This document shows, in pieces, positions 34,204 through 42,499 of a DNA stretch of 54,542 nt. The stretch's first letter is position 1. Each line of letters opens with the position of its first letter. The position numbers and the translations under genes are program-made. The stretch covers positions 1 to 54,542 of the forward strand of contig JAKSPB010000022.1 in the NCBI GenBank assembly GCA_024405215.1. Direction: 5' to 3'. The notes below the pieces were generated by a model, which saw nothing but the letters and a program-made list of their open reading frames with translations, did not search any database and was not told the DNA's origin. Source of the stretch: Lentisphaeria bacterium. Lineage in GTDB: Bacteria; Verrucomicrobiota; Lentisphaeria; Oligosphaerales; Oligosphaeraceae.

Positions 34204-35277
34204 ATGGCATTGAAGAAGTGTTCCGTGGGCATCCACAAGCAGTGTGTGGAAATCAAGGCCGGAGATCTGCGCCTGGCCGTGACGACGAAGGTGGGACCCC
34301 GGATTATCGGGTGTTTCATCGGCGATAGTGATTTCAACCATTTCGCCGTCCTGCCGGCGACGGCCTATCCCGGCGTGGACAACGGTTTCGTCCTGTATGG
34401 CGGGCACCGCCTGTGGCATTCTCCTGAAGAACTGCCCCGCACCTACGAGCCGGACAACGATCCCGTCAAGGTGGTCCAGCAGAAGACCGGCGTGGAGTTC
34501 ATCTGCAAGCCCTGCGAGGCCACGGGGATGCTCAAGAAGATCTTCGTCGAGCCGCTGGAGAACGGCTTGATCTGCGTGACGCACACCATCGAGAACACGG
34601 GGATGTGGCCTGTGGAGCTGGCCCCCTGGACCCTCTCCCAGATGGCGCCCGGCGGCGTCTGCATCATGCCCTTGGGCACCGATCCCGAGGGCTATCCCTT
34701 CGCGCCCGACCGCAAGCTGAACTTCTGGCCCTACACGGATCTCAAGGACAAGCGCCTGGCGCTTGGCTCCGACTACATCATGGTCAAGTCCGATCCCAAG
34801 TGCGAGAAGTCCCTGAAGATCGGCTACAACAACTTCGCCGGCTGGGTCGCCTACGTCAACAACGGCCAGGCCCTGGTCAAGTATTTCGACTACGACTTCG
34901 AGGGCGCATATTCTGACGACGGCTGTTCCAACGAATGCTACACCTGCAAGGACTTCACGGAAATGGAGTTGCTGGGCGCCAAGGAGACCCTGGAACCCGG
35001 CGAGGCCGTCCAGTTCGTGGAATACTGGCAGGGCATTGACGGTCTTCCCAAGATCGCCACGGAGAAAGACATCGCGAAGCACCTCATGGAGCACCTCCTG
35101 GTCCAGGAAGGCGACTGCTGCTGCGACGACGACTGCTGTTGCGAAGAGGAAGGCGACGACTGCTGCGACGACGACTGTTGCTGCGGACATCACCACCAGC
35201 ACGGCGACTGCTGCTGCGAGGACGAGGAGGCGGAAGCCCCCAAGGCCGAAAAGAAGAAGTGCGGCAAGAAGAAGTAG
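34204..35277 (+). CDS. DUF4380-like protein with Cys/Asp/His-rich tail
   Basis: A 357-aa protein. Residues about 1-295 fit a galactose-mutarotase-like beta-sandwich of the DUF4380 type (VGPRIIGCFIGDSDFNHF, NGFVLYGGHRLWHSPEE and TIENTGMWPVELAPWTLSQM). The tail from about 304 is extraordinary: five Cys clusters (CCC, CCC, CC, CCC, CCC) spaced by Asp/Glu runs, then HHHQH, giving 14 Cys and 4 His in about 35 residues, and a Lys-rich end with one more Cys. It looks like a metal-binding or metal-sensing appendage, or a low-complexity expansion. No signal peptide. AGGAGA precedes the ATG. Codons are overwhelmingly C-ending, as in fucI, which suggests high expression. The substrate of the sandwich domain is unknown. 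Confidence 0.8.
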   Translation: MALKKCSVGIHKQCVEIKAGDLRLAVTTKVGPRIIGCFIGDSDFNHFAVLPATAYPGVDNGFVLYGGHRLWHSPEELPRTYEPDNDPVKVVQQKTGVEFICKPCEATGMLKKIFVEPLENGLICVTHTIENTGMWPVELAPWTLSQMAPGGVCIMPLGTDPEGYPFAPDRKLNFWPYTDLKDKRLALGSDYIMVKSDPKCEKSLKIGYNNFAGWVAYVNNGQALVKYFDYDFEGAYSDDGCSNECYTCKDFTEMELLGAKETLEPGEAVQFVEYWQGIDGLPKIATEKDIAKHLMEHLLVQEGDCCCDDDCCCEEEGDDCCDDDCCCGHHHQHGDCCCEDEEAEAPKAEKKKCGKKK

Positions 35278-35298
35278 CCGTTTCTGCCGGATCTTTCC

Positions 35299-36030
35299 GT
35301 GAACCAGCTTTCTAGCCAGGATAGTGCGCCGATTCTTCTGGTGGCGGATGCCCATGTGAAGGCGGGAACGCTTTCCGAGGAGCGCTTCCGGCAGATGCTC
35401 TCCTGGCTGGAGACGACGCGCTACGACATCGCCTTCCTGGGCGATGTCATGGAACTCTGGATTGGGCTTCCGGCCTACGAGGATGTGCTCCAGCGGGAGT
35501 TCCTGGATTGGTGCCGTCGGGAGACGGCCCGGCGCAAGATCTTCTTCCTGGAAGGCAACCACGAGTTCTTCGTGCTGAGGCATCATCGCGATTGCTTTTC
35601 CGGGAGTGCGCCGGACGAGCTCCAGGTAGGCTCGGCACTGCTTTCCCACGGCGATTCCCAGGCCGCCAGCGGCTTCCATCGGTGCTTCCGCTGGTGGAGC
35701 AAGAGTCCGCTAGCCCATTTCCTGCTTCGCTTCCTGCCTGGCGCGCCTGCCATCGTGCGTGCCATCAAGCGTGGCTTCGAGAAGAAAAGCCGCACGCGCG
35801 CATGGCGCTTCCCCGCTGGTCGACTGTCCTCCTGGGGGCGGGGCGTCTTCGCGAAGACGCCGTCATGCCAGGCGATTCTGCTGGGGCATTTCCATTGCTC
35901 CTACCAGTTTCGCTGCAAGGGGAACCGCCTCCTTGCCGTCCTTCCCGCCTGGAAGGAGCATGGCGAAGTCGCCATTTTCGATCCTTTGAAGAATTCTGTT
36001 TGTTTCCATCATTGGCGTTCTCTTTCCTGA
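35299..36030 (+). CDS. lpxH: UDP-2,3-diacylglucosamine diphosphatase (LpxH-like)
   Basis: A 243-aa calcineurin-type metallophosphoesterase. It hydrolyses UDP-2,3-diacylglucosamine to lipid X in lipid A synthesis, at the inner membrane. All metal motifs align with LpxH: VADAHV (Asp-x-His), FLGDVMELWIG (the LpxH-specific GDxxExWIG), EGNHEFF, SHGDSQA and LGHFHCS. Length matches the family (about 240). The likely start is GTG 35299, 21 bp after the DUF4380-like gene, so it is probably co-transcribed. The C-terminal half has an Arg/Lys-rich amphipathic region (HFLLRFLPGAPAIVRAIKRG) as expected for the lid that binds lipid. Confidence 0.88.
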   Translation: MNQLSSQDSAPILLVADAHVKAGTLSEERFRQMLSWLETTRYDIAFLGDVMELWIGLPAYEDVLQREFLDWCRRETARRKIFFLEGNHEFFVLRHHRDCFSGSAPDELQVGSALLSHGDSQAASGFHRCFRWWSKSPLAHFLLRFLPGAPAIVRAIKRGFEKKSRTRAWRFPAGRLSSWGRGVFAKTPSCQAILLGHFHCSYQFRCKGNRLLAVLPAWKEHGEVAIFDPLKNSVCFHHWRSLS

Positions 36031-36082
36031 AGGTTGGAGACGCTGTTTTTTTCTCCCTCACCTAATAAAAACTCTGAAAATC

Positions 36083-37957
36083 ATGGCCATCAACACGCGT
36101 CCCGATTTCAACAAGCTCGCCAGCACCCCCCGTTCCTTCCAGCAGGCTGACAAGACTGTCCTGGGCCCCACCACTACCATTGCCATCACTCCCGTTTCCG
36201 ACGGCCGCAACGGCGCCTACGAAGACAACGTGGAGCGCACCTGGCGCATGGCCGAGAAGGTCTATGACCTGATCACCAACAATGTGAGCCTGCCCGACGG
36301 CACCCCCGTTCGCGTGGTCGTCGCACCTGAAATCGTCTACGGCGCCCGCAGCGCCGCCCGTGCCCAGGAATACTATGCCACCCAGGGCGTTTCCGCCAAC
36401 ATCTGGGTCGGCCGCTCCTGGAGCTATATCGACGAGCTGGTCGGCGCCGGCCAGGGCATCGGCTCCTCCGAATGGCAGCAGTGCGCCTACGGCCTGAACC
36501 AGACCGACCGTCCCGGCGCCGTCTGGCTGAAGGCCTTCACCGCCTGCATGGACGAGAAGAAGCGTCCCATCTTCTGCGTCTATTCTCCCGACCTGGAAGA
36601 CGAGGAAGGCCCTCTGAACGAGTACGTCTCCACCCGTCTGCTCCGCTTCGCCCGCGCGGCCGCAGCCGTGGGCTACATGCGCGGCAAGAACTACCTCTCC
36701 GTGGGCGGTGTCGCCATGGGCATCATCGGCAGTGATGTCCGCCGCAATCTTTTCCAGCAGTATCTTGGCATGGGCGTGGTCTCCGTGGACCAGTGCATCA
36801 TCAACGGTCGCATCGACGCCAATTTCTATGACCACGACGAACTGAAGAAGGCCCTGGCCTGGTTCCAGTCCTTCAACAAGACCTTCTCCAACAAGGCAGA
36901 CACCCGCCGTTTCGGCCTCTCCGACAAGGCTCTGGTCGAGAAATGCCTGAAGATGACCATGATCTGCCGCGATCTGCTGCACGGCAACGCCCGCCTGGCC
37001 GACGCCAAGGTCGGCAAGAAGCAGGGGTTCGACGCCAACGTGGAATACGCCCAGGGCGTCAACGCCATCGTCGGCGGTTCCCAGGGCCAGCGCCAGTGGA
37101 CGGACTTCAATCCCAACTTCGACGTGACCGAAAGCCTGATCAATTCCTCCTGGGACTGGAACGGCTTCCATGCCCCTACGCCCTGGGCCACTGAAAATGA
37201 CTCCAAGAACGGCATGGGCATGCTCTTCGGCAGCCTGATTTCCGGCGGCGCACCCCAGCTCTTCGCGGATATCCGCACCAACTGGACCTGCTCCTCCATC
37301 AAGAAGGCCACCGGCGTGGACGTCTCCAAGATCTGCCCCAACGGCATCATCGACAAGCGCAACTCCGGCGCGGCCGCCTTGGAATACGGCGTGGACCTCT
37401 GGAAGCTGGCCAAGGCGAAGAAAGACGTCTCCATCCAGACCCTCTGGAAGAAGTACAACGCCACCAAGTCCCTGCAGGACGCACTGCTGAAGGAGATCCT
37501 GAAGGCCACCAATTACATGAACGCCGCTTTGACCTACTTCCCCGGCGACGGTCTCTCCAGCCAGTTCACCACTCCCGGCGGCATCCCCATGACCTCCTAT
37601 CGCATGAACTGCGTGGACAACATGCTGACCTTCTCCGTTGTGGAAGGCGAATCCGTCGAACTGCCCAAGAAGGTGGAAGAGCACATCAAGAACGTCACGG
37701 ATCCCACCTGGCCCCAGACCTTCTGGACTCCCCGCGGCATGAGCTCCTTCGAGTACATGAACAACATCGGCCCCAACCACGACGGCAGCTCCTTCGGTCT
37801 TATCGGCGCTGACCTCATCACCCTGGCCGCCATGCTCCGCATCCCCGTCGACATGACCAACGTCCCCAAGGAGGACATCTTCCGTCCCACCATGTGGACT
37901 CGTTTCGGCAACGACGACTTCCGCGCCTGCCAGTTCCTCGGACCGATCTATGTGTAG
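36083..37957 (+). CDS. fucI: L-fucose isomerase
   Basis: A 624-aa enzyme that converts L-fucose to L-fuculose, the first step of intracellular fucose catabolism, using Mn2+. The region GGSQGQRQWTDFNPNFDV and WATENDSKNGMGMLFGSL aligns with the active-site segment of FucI, including the metal ligand Asp in TEND. It is about 30 residues longer than E. coli FucI (591), mostly at the N-terminus. Codons are almost all C-ending, an expression-type bias shared with 34204-35277. It lies 52 bp after lpxH on the same strand, but no fuculokinase, aldolase or permease gene is nearby. A hairpin terminator follows the stop. Confidence 0.94.
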   Translation: MAINTRPDFNKLASTPRSFQQADKTVLGPTTTIAITPVSDGRNGAYEDNVERTWRMAEKVYDLITNNVSLPDGTPVRVVVAPEIVYGARSAARAQEYYATQGVSANIWVGRSWSYIDELVGAGQGIGSSEWQQCAYGLNQTDRPGAVWLKAFTACMDEKKRPIFCVYSPDLEDEEGPLNEYVSTRLLRFARAAAAVGYMRGKNYLSVGGVAMGIIGSDVRRNLFQQYLGMGVVSVDQCIINGRIDANFYDHDELKKALAWFQSFNKTFSNKADTRRFGLSDKALVEKCLKMTMICRDLLHGNARLADAKVGKKQGFDANVEYAQGVNAIVGGSQGQRQWTDFNPNFDVTESLINSSWDWNGFHAPTPWATENDSKNGMGMLFGSLISGGAPQLFADIRTNWTCSSIKKATGVDVSKICPNGIIDKRNSGAAALEYGVDLWKLAKAKKDVSIQTLWKKYNATKSLQDALLKEILKATNYMNAALTYFPGDGLSSQFTTPGGIPMTSYRMNCVDNMLTFSVVEGESVELPKKVEEHIKNVTDPTWPQTFWTPRGMSSFEYMNNIGPNHDGSSFGLIGADLITLAAMLRIPVDMTNVPKEDIFRPTMWTRFGNDDFRACQFLGPIYV

Positions 37958-37988
37958 TTCCGAGGCCGCATAGCCGCTGAATCCCATT

Positions 37989-38015
37989 CCGCAGGGGGAA
38001 ATTCTCCCTCTGCGG
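37989..38015 (+). terminator. Hairpin after fucI
   Basis: CCGCAGGGGGA pairs with TCCCTCTGCGG across a short AT loop, about 30 bp past the fucI stop. Only a weak T stretch (TGTTTG) follows, so termination efficiency is uncertain. Confidence 0.55.
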
Positions 38016-38091
38016 GATGTTTGTATGCAGAAAGTCGATAATTGATTTTCTGCTGTATGTTGCTTGGAAAATCCTTTCCCTTGGAAAACGA

Positions 38092-39633
38092 ATGAAGCAT
38101 TACTTTTTTCTGTTTCTCATGGCATTGTGCGGCGTTTGCAATATCCTGATTGGCGAGCCGATAAGAACGGAAGTTCACTACGAGGACTTTGGCGCAAAGG
38201 GCGATGGTCGCACGGACGACCAGGCGGCCATCATCGCGGCACACGAATACGCCAACAAGAACGGCATGCCCGTGCGGGCCAATGACAAGGCGGTTTATTA
38301 TATCGGCGGGGGAAAGGGGCTGGCGGTCGTCCAGACCGACGTGGATTTCGGCAAGGCGCGATTCATCATCGACGACCGCCATGTGGAGAATCGCCGGGGG
38401 GCGGTATTTGAAGTCCGTGCGTCCAAGGAGACGTATGATCCGCAATTGAAAGGTCCTGTCCGGGAAGGCCAGAAGAAGCTGGACCACGCATTTCCCTGCA
38501 AATCCATGGTCATCATCTATGACGACAAGGTCAAGCATTTCATTCGCTGGGGCGTGAACCATAACGATGGCACGGCAGCCACGGACTGCTTCCTGGTGGA
38601 CGAGGAAGGAAATGTGGATCCCGCCACGCCCATCGTCTGGGATTTCCCCGAGGTCACCAGGGCCGTCGCCATTCCGCTGGAGGAGAAGCCGCTGGTCATC
38701 AAAGGCGGCATCTTCACTACCATCGCCAATCGGGAGGAGTCGAAGTACAACTACTTCTATCGCGGCATTTCCATCCAGCGCTGTAATGTGACGGTCTCCG
38801 GGATGCGCCATTTGGTGGAAGGAGAGGGCGACCACGGCGCTCCCTACAACGCATTCCTGTATGTGACCCAGTGCGCGAACGTGGTGATTCGCGACTGCCA
38901 GGTGACGGGACGTTTGACCTACAAGACTGCCGTTGCCGAAGGCGGCGAAGTGACCATGGGCAGCTACGACTTGAACGCCAACCGCGTCGTCAATCTCTCC
39001 TTCCTGAAGGTCCGGCAGCTCAACGACATCCTGGACACGCGCTACTGGGGCGTCCTGGGAACGAATTTCTGCAAGAACCTCCTCTATGACAGCTGCTATC
39101 TTTCCCGTTTCGATGCGCACTGCGGCGTCTGCAATGCCACGATCCGGAATTCGGAACTGGGGCATCAGGGACTGAGCATCATCGGATACGGAACCTTCCT
39201 GCTGGAGAACAGCACGATCCATGGCGGTTCGGACATGATCGGCCTGCGGTTGGACTACGGTTCCTTCTGGCGTGGCGATATCATCATCCGCAACAGTGTC
39301 TTCAAGTGCCGCAGCCAGGGCAAGGCGTGTGTGATCGGCGGAATGAACAGAGGAAACCACAACTTCGGCTATCGCTGCGTGATGCCCTGGAAGATCACCA
39401 TCGACGGGCTGCTCATTGATGACAGCGTGGCCAATGCCCATAACTCTCAATACCAGGGGCCGTTCCTCCTGGATAACTTCAATCCGGACTTCAAGGAGGG
39501 GTATCGCGAGGAGTTCCCGTATGTCCGCACGAAGAAGGTGGTCGCCCGACGAGTCCGGACTGTCTCCGGAAAGCCCGTCCGCCTGGCGGTGGATCCGCTC
39601 TTCTTTGCGGAAACCGTCCTGGAGATGAAATAG
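38092..39633 (+). CDS. Secreted pectate-lyase-like beta-helix protein
   Basis: A 513-aa protein with a signal peptide (MKHYFFLFLMALCGVCNILIG) and a right-handed parallel beta-helix of the pectate-lyase superfamily. The opening motif VHYEDFGAKGDGRTDDQAAI is the common start of these proteins, followed by repeated coils such as NVVIRDCQVTGR and NATIRNSELGHQG. No catalytic set could be pinned to a known GH28 or PL family. It probably binds or cleaves polysaccharide outside the cytoplasm. ATG 38092 is chosen because it gives the signal peptide; the earlier open-frame start at 38017 does not. It stands alone between fucI and convergent dnaG. Confidence 0.75.
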   Translation: MKHYFFLFLMALCGVCNILIGEPIRTEVHYEDFGAKGDGRTDDQAAIIAAHEYANKNGMPVRANDKAVYYIGGGKGLAVVQTDVDFGKARFIIDDRHVENRRGAVFEVRASKETYDPQLKGPVREGQKKLDHAFPCKSMVIIYDDKVKHFIRWGVNHNDGTAATDCFLVDEEGNVDPATPIVWDFPEVTRAVAIPLEEKPLVIKGGIFTTIANREESKYNYFYRGISIQRCNVTVSGMRHLVEGEGDHGAPYNAFLYVTQCANVVIRDCQVTGRLTYKTAVAEGGEVTMGSYDLNANRVVNLSFLKVRQLNDILDTRYWGVLGTNFCKNLLYDSCYLSRFDAHCGVCNATIRNSELGHQGLSIIGYGTFLLENSTIHGGSDMIGLRLDYGSFWRGDIIIRNSVFKCRSQGKACVIGGMNRGNHNFGYRCVMPWKITIDGLLIDDSVANAHNSQYQGPFLLDNFNPDFKEGYREEFPYVRTKKVVARRVRTVSGKPVRLAVDPLFFAETVLEMK

Positions 39634-39642
39634 AGAATAGAA

Positions 39643-39670
39643 GGGGGGCGGTTGCCCTGGAGCCTCCCCC
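39643..39670. terminator. Possible hairpin between the beta-helix gene and dnaG
   Basis: A G-run (39643-39648) can pair with CCTCCCCC near 39663-39670 across about 15 nt, between two converging genes. A short AAAATATTTT palindrome follows. No clean U-run; weak candidate. Confidence 0.35.
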
Positions 39671-39705
39671 GGAAAATATTTTCAGCCGTTTTTGGGGCAA
39701 AAGCC

Positions 39706-41604
39706 TCAGATAGGTTTGGTTTTCAGAGCGGAGCGCCGTCGGGAGAGTTCGGCGGCCTGGCGCAGGAGTTCGGCGTCGGCGTCAACGTCATTGCCATTCT
39801 GCAATTGCGCAGTCAGCTGTTGCTGCTGCTGTTCCATCTTCAAGGTTTCCAGGCGATTCTGGCAGTCCAGTACGGCTTGTTCCAGCAGCGGCGGGAGGGA
39901 GCCGTCTTCCGCCAGGGAACAACCGGCGAAGGGGGAGACGGTAAGGATCTTGCTGACGGAACTGTCCTCGCTCAGATTGCTCTGGGCGAGGTTTTCCACG
40001 GTGCCCAGCCAGTCGCCGGCTGCGGGTCCGGCGAGGAGGGTGTTCAGTGCGCGGACCAGCGGTGTTTCCGCCGCCATGATTGCTCCCAGATTCAGGTCTT
40101 GCCAGTCCATGGCGATGGGTTCGAAGTGCACGCAGAGATCCAGCATGGTCTCGGCAAGTGCCTCGACGCCATGGAGGTCGTGGAAGAGGGCGGTCTGGAT
40201 GGTATTTTCTTGCGGTGGCGGAGGCAGTTGCTGCGGCTTCCCGTATTGGTTGGCGCGTCTCGTGGCCTCCAGTTCATCGCGCTTGCGTTTGGCCAGCAGG
40301 TCCGCTACTACGTTTTCGGGGAGGGAGAGCTGGCGCGCCAGTTCTTGGCAATGGCCGTAGGAGACCACCTCGTCCGGTATGGCGGAGAGGATTTCCAGCA
40401 TCTCGTTGACAATGGCGCTTCTGGCCTCGGGAGTGCCTTCGGGATGCTGGCTGCAGAGGATCTGGAAGGCGTAGGGAATGGCAGGCGTGGAGACGCCCAT
40501 GACTTGCTGGAGGGCGTGTGCGCCGCCCCGCCGGAAGAGGCTGTCAGGATCTTCGCCGTCGGGGATGACCGTGATTTCCACATTCAGGTTTACGCCCAGC
40601 AGCAGCCGGAGGGTCCGCATGGTGGCCTTGAAGCCGGCTGCATCGCCATCGAATGCCAGATGGACTGCGGGGACGCCGGTGCGGGCCAGCATCCGGGCGT
40701 GGTCTTCGGTGAAGGCGGTTCCCTGCGAGGCGAAAGCCTGGCCCAGACCGGCGCGGTGGCAGGCGATGACGTCCAGCTGTCCTTCGCAGACCAGCGCCCA
40801 CCCGGCCTGCTTGAAGGTCTGGCGCGCCAGGTGGAAGCCGTAGAGGATTTTCCCCTTGTGGAAGAACTCCGATTCCGGGCTGTTGACATATTTCCCGCCT
40901 TTTTCCTGGGAGTTGGGGTCGAAGAGGCGTCCGGAGAAGGCGACGACGCGGGAGAGCTCATCGCAAATGGGGAACATGATGCGATGGCGGAATCGGTCGT
41001 AGATGTGGTCAGGCCGTTCTTCCTTGGCGATGACGAGTCCGGTGGCGTTGAGGAGTTCGGGGGAATAGCCGCGGGTTTTCGCCCAGTTGGTCAGGGTATC
41101 CCAGCCTTCCGGCGCCAGGCCCAGGCGGTATTTTTGGATGGTTTCGTCGTCAATGCCGCGATTGGCGAGGTATTCTCTGGCGAGTTCTCCTTCCGGACTG
41201 GAGAGGACGCTTTGGAAGAATCCCGCCGCCTCGTCCAGCAGGCGCATCCCGTCGTCGCGGAATTTGCGTTTCTGCGCGTATTCCGGACCATTGGCGAAGT
41301 CGTCCGCTTCAGGAATGGCGATGTTGTAGCGGTTTGCCAGCCAGGTGACTGCGCCCACGAAATCTGTATTGACCAATCCTTGGACCAGCTTGATGATTCC
41401 GCCGCCGACACCGCATCCGAAACAGTGGTAGACTTGCTTGGAGACGTTGATATGGAAGGATGGCGTCTTCTCGTTATGGAACGGACAGCAGGCTTTGAAG
41501 GTGTTGTCGCCGGCCTTCTTGAGTTCCAGATGGAAGGCGCGGGCCACATCCACGATGTCGGCGCGCTGGAAAATCTCGTCGATGGTCTGCTGCGGGATTT
41601 TCAT
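39706..41604 (-). CDS. dnaG: DNA primase
   Basis: A 632-aa primase that makes RNA primers for replication. The N-terminal CHC2 zinc finger is intact (CCPFHNEKTPSFH and YHCFGCGVGG). The catalytic core includes the primase motif YDRFRHRIMFPI, and the Toprim region has CEGQLDVIACHRAG, HLAFDGDAAG and DGEDPDSLFRRGG. A C-terminal helical region of about 200 residues follows, presumably for helicase binding; it is Gln/Leu-rich near the end. Length is normal. The neighbours are a TPR lipoprotein and recN rather than rpsU/rpoD, unlike the classical macromolecular-synthesis operon. Confidence 0.95.
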   Translation of the reverse strand: MKIPQQTIDEIFQRADIVDVARAFHLELKKAGDNTFKACCPFHNEKTPSFHINVSKQVYHCFGCGVGGGIIKLVQGLVNTDFVGAVTWLANRYNIAIPEADDFANGPEYAQKRKFRDDGMRLLDEAAGFFQSVLSSPEGELAREYLANRGIDDETIQKYRLGLAPEGWDTLTNWAKTRGYSPELLNATGLVIAKEERPDHIYDRFRHRIMFPICDELSRVVAFSGRLFDPNSQEKGGKYVNSPESEFFHKGKILYGFHLARQTFKQAGWALVCEGQLDVIACHRAGLGQAFASQGTAFTEDHARMLARTGVPAVHLAFDGDAAGFKATMRTLRLLLGVNLNVEITVIPDGEDPDSLFRRGGAHALQQVMGVSTPAIPYAFQILCSQHPEGTPEARSAIVNEMLEILSAIPDEVVSYGHCQELARQLSLPENVVADLLAKRKRDELEATRRANQYGKPQQLPPPPQENTIQTALFHDLHGVEALAETMLDLCVHFEPIAMDWQDLNLGAIMAAETPLVRALNTLLAGPAAGDWLGTVENLAQSNLSEDSSVSKILTVSPFAGCSLAEDGSLPPLLEQAVLDCQNRLETLKMEQQQQQLTAQLQNGNDVDADAELLRQAAELSRRRSALKTKPI

Positions 41605-41608
41605 GACG

Positions 41609-42397
41609 CTATCGTTTGTTCAGTTTTCGAAGCCTTGCCGTGATTCTGCGGCAGCTTTCCGTGTCATTGGCTGCCTGCTTTTGGACGAGGCACGCGATAT
41701 AGTATTTCCGTGCGTTGGCGGTATCGTTCAGATAGAGGTCGTGCGTGACAGCCAGATTCTGCAGCAGCACTTCGTTTCGGGAATCCAGGGAGAGTCCATG
41801 CTGGAAGAAGGTGACGGCCAGTTTCGCGTTCTGGCGTTGCAGGGCCAGAATGCCCAGGCAGTTGTAGAGTTCCGGCCATTGGGAGTAGGGGGCTTTGATC
41901 TGCAAGGGCTGGAGGATGCCGAGCGCCTGCTTCTGGAGATTGTTGTTCACATAGCAGCGCCCCAGGAGCATCTGGATGCGCGGGCGGTTGGGATCTTTGG
42001 CGGGCACCAGTTTATAGGCCCGTTCCAAAGGATCGATGGCGTCGCGAAGCTGGTTGTTTTCTACGAGCGCCCAGCCGTAGAAGAGCCAGGTGTCGTAGCG
42101 GTCAGGCGCACTCTTCGTGAGTTTCGACAGGTTGTATAACGCCTGCTTGCGGGCGCTCTCCCGGTTTTCCATGAGAAAATGGCAATAGTTGCCGAGGAGG
42201 ATGGCTTCCGGCATGTCCGGTGCGTATTCCAGGCATGTCTCCGCATATTTGGCGGCTTCTGCGTATTGCTGCTGTGCAGCCGCTTCGACAGCCAGATGCA
42301 TCTGCTGGGATAAATCAGGCTGGGCGCAGGAGGCCAGCCCAAGGAGCAGGGCGGCGCCAAGGGCGAAGAAAAGAAGATGGAGGGAACGGAAAAACAC
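41609..42397 (-). CDS. TPR-repeat lipoprotein
   Basis: A 262-aa protein with a lipoprotein signal: a hydrophobic stretch (LLFFALGAALLLGLASC) ending in the lipobox LASC, so Cys24 is the expected lipidated residue. The rest is made of about six TPR-like helical hairpins (for example QQYAEAAKYAETCLEYAPD and LLGRCYVNNNLQKQALGILQ). Such proteins usually act as scaffolds on the periplasmic side of a membrane. It lies 4 bp before dnaG, so they may be co-transcribed. Partner unknown. Confidence 0.85.
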   Translation of the reverse strand: MFFRSLHLLFFALGAALLLGLASCAQPDLSQQMHLAVEAAAQQQYAEAAKYAETCLEYAPDMPEAILLGNYCHFLMENRESARKQALYNLSKLTKSAPDRYDTWLFYGWALVENNQLRDAIDPLERAYKLVPAKDPNRPRIQMLLGRCYVNNNLQKQALGILQPLQIKAPYSQWPELYNCLGILALQRQNAKLAVTFFQHGLSLDSRNEVLLQNLAVTHDLYLNDTANARKYYIACLVQKQAANDTESCRRITARLRKLNKR

Positions 42398-42430
42398 GGG
42401 AAATTTTTGAGTGATGGAAATGCAGATGGG

Positions 42431-42476
42431 CGAATCTCGGGGTGCGTGTCCGTCGAATCTCGGGGTGCGTGTCCGT
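42431..42476. repeat. Tandem duplication of 23 bp
   Basis: Two identical 23-bp copies (42431-42453 and 42454-42476), each starting CGAATCTCGGGG, sit in the 102-bp gap between recN and the TPR lipoprotein gene. They could be an operator pair or a recent slippage product. Confidence 0.9.
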
Positions 42477-42499
42477 CGCGCCCCGCAACAATGGGGGAA

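Noticed and set aside
36062-37987. 641-aa open frame antisense to fucI
   Set aside because: It mirrors the C-ending codon bias of fucI and gives Gly/Ala/Val/Asp-rich sequence with no domain. fucI is a clear full-length match.
39652-41643. 663-aa open frame antisense to dnaG
   Set aside because: dnaG has zinc-finger and Toprim motifs; the antisense frame has none.
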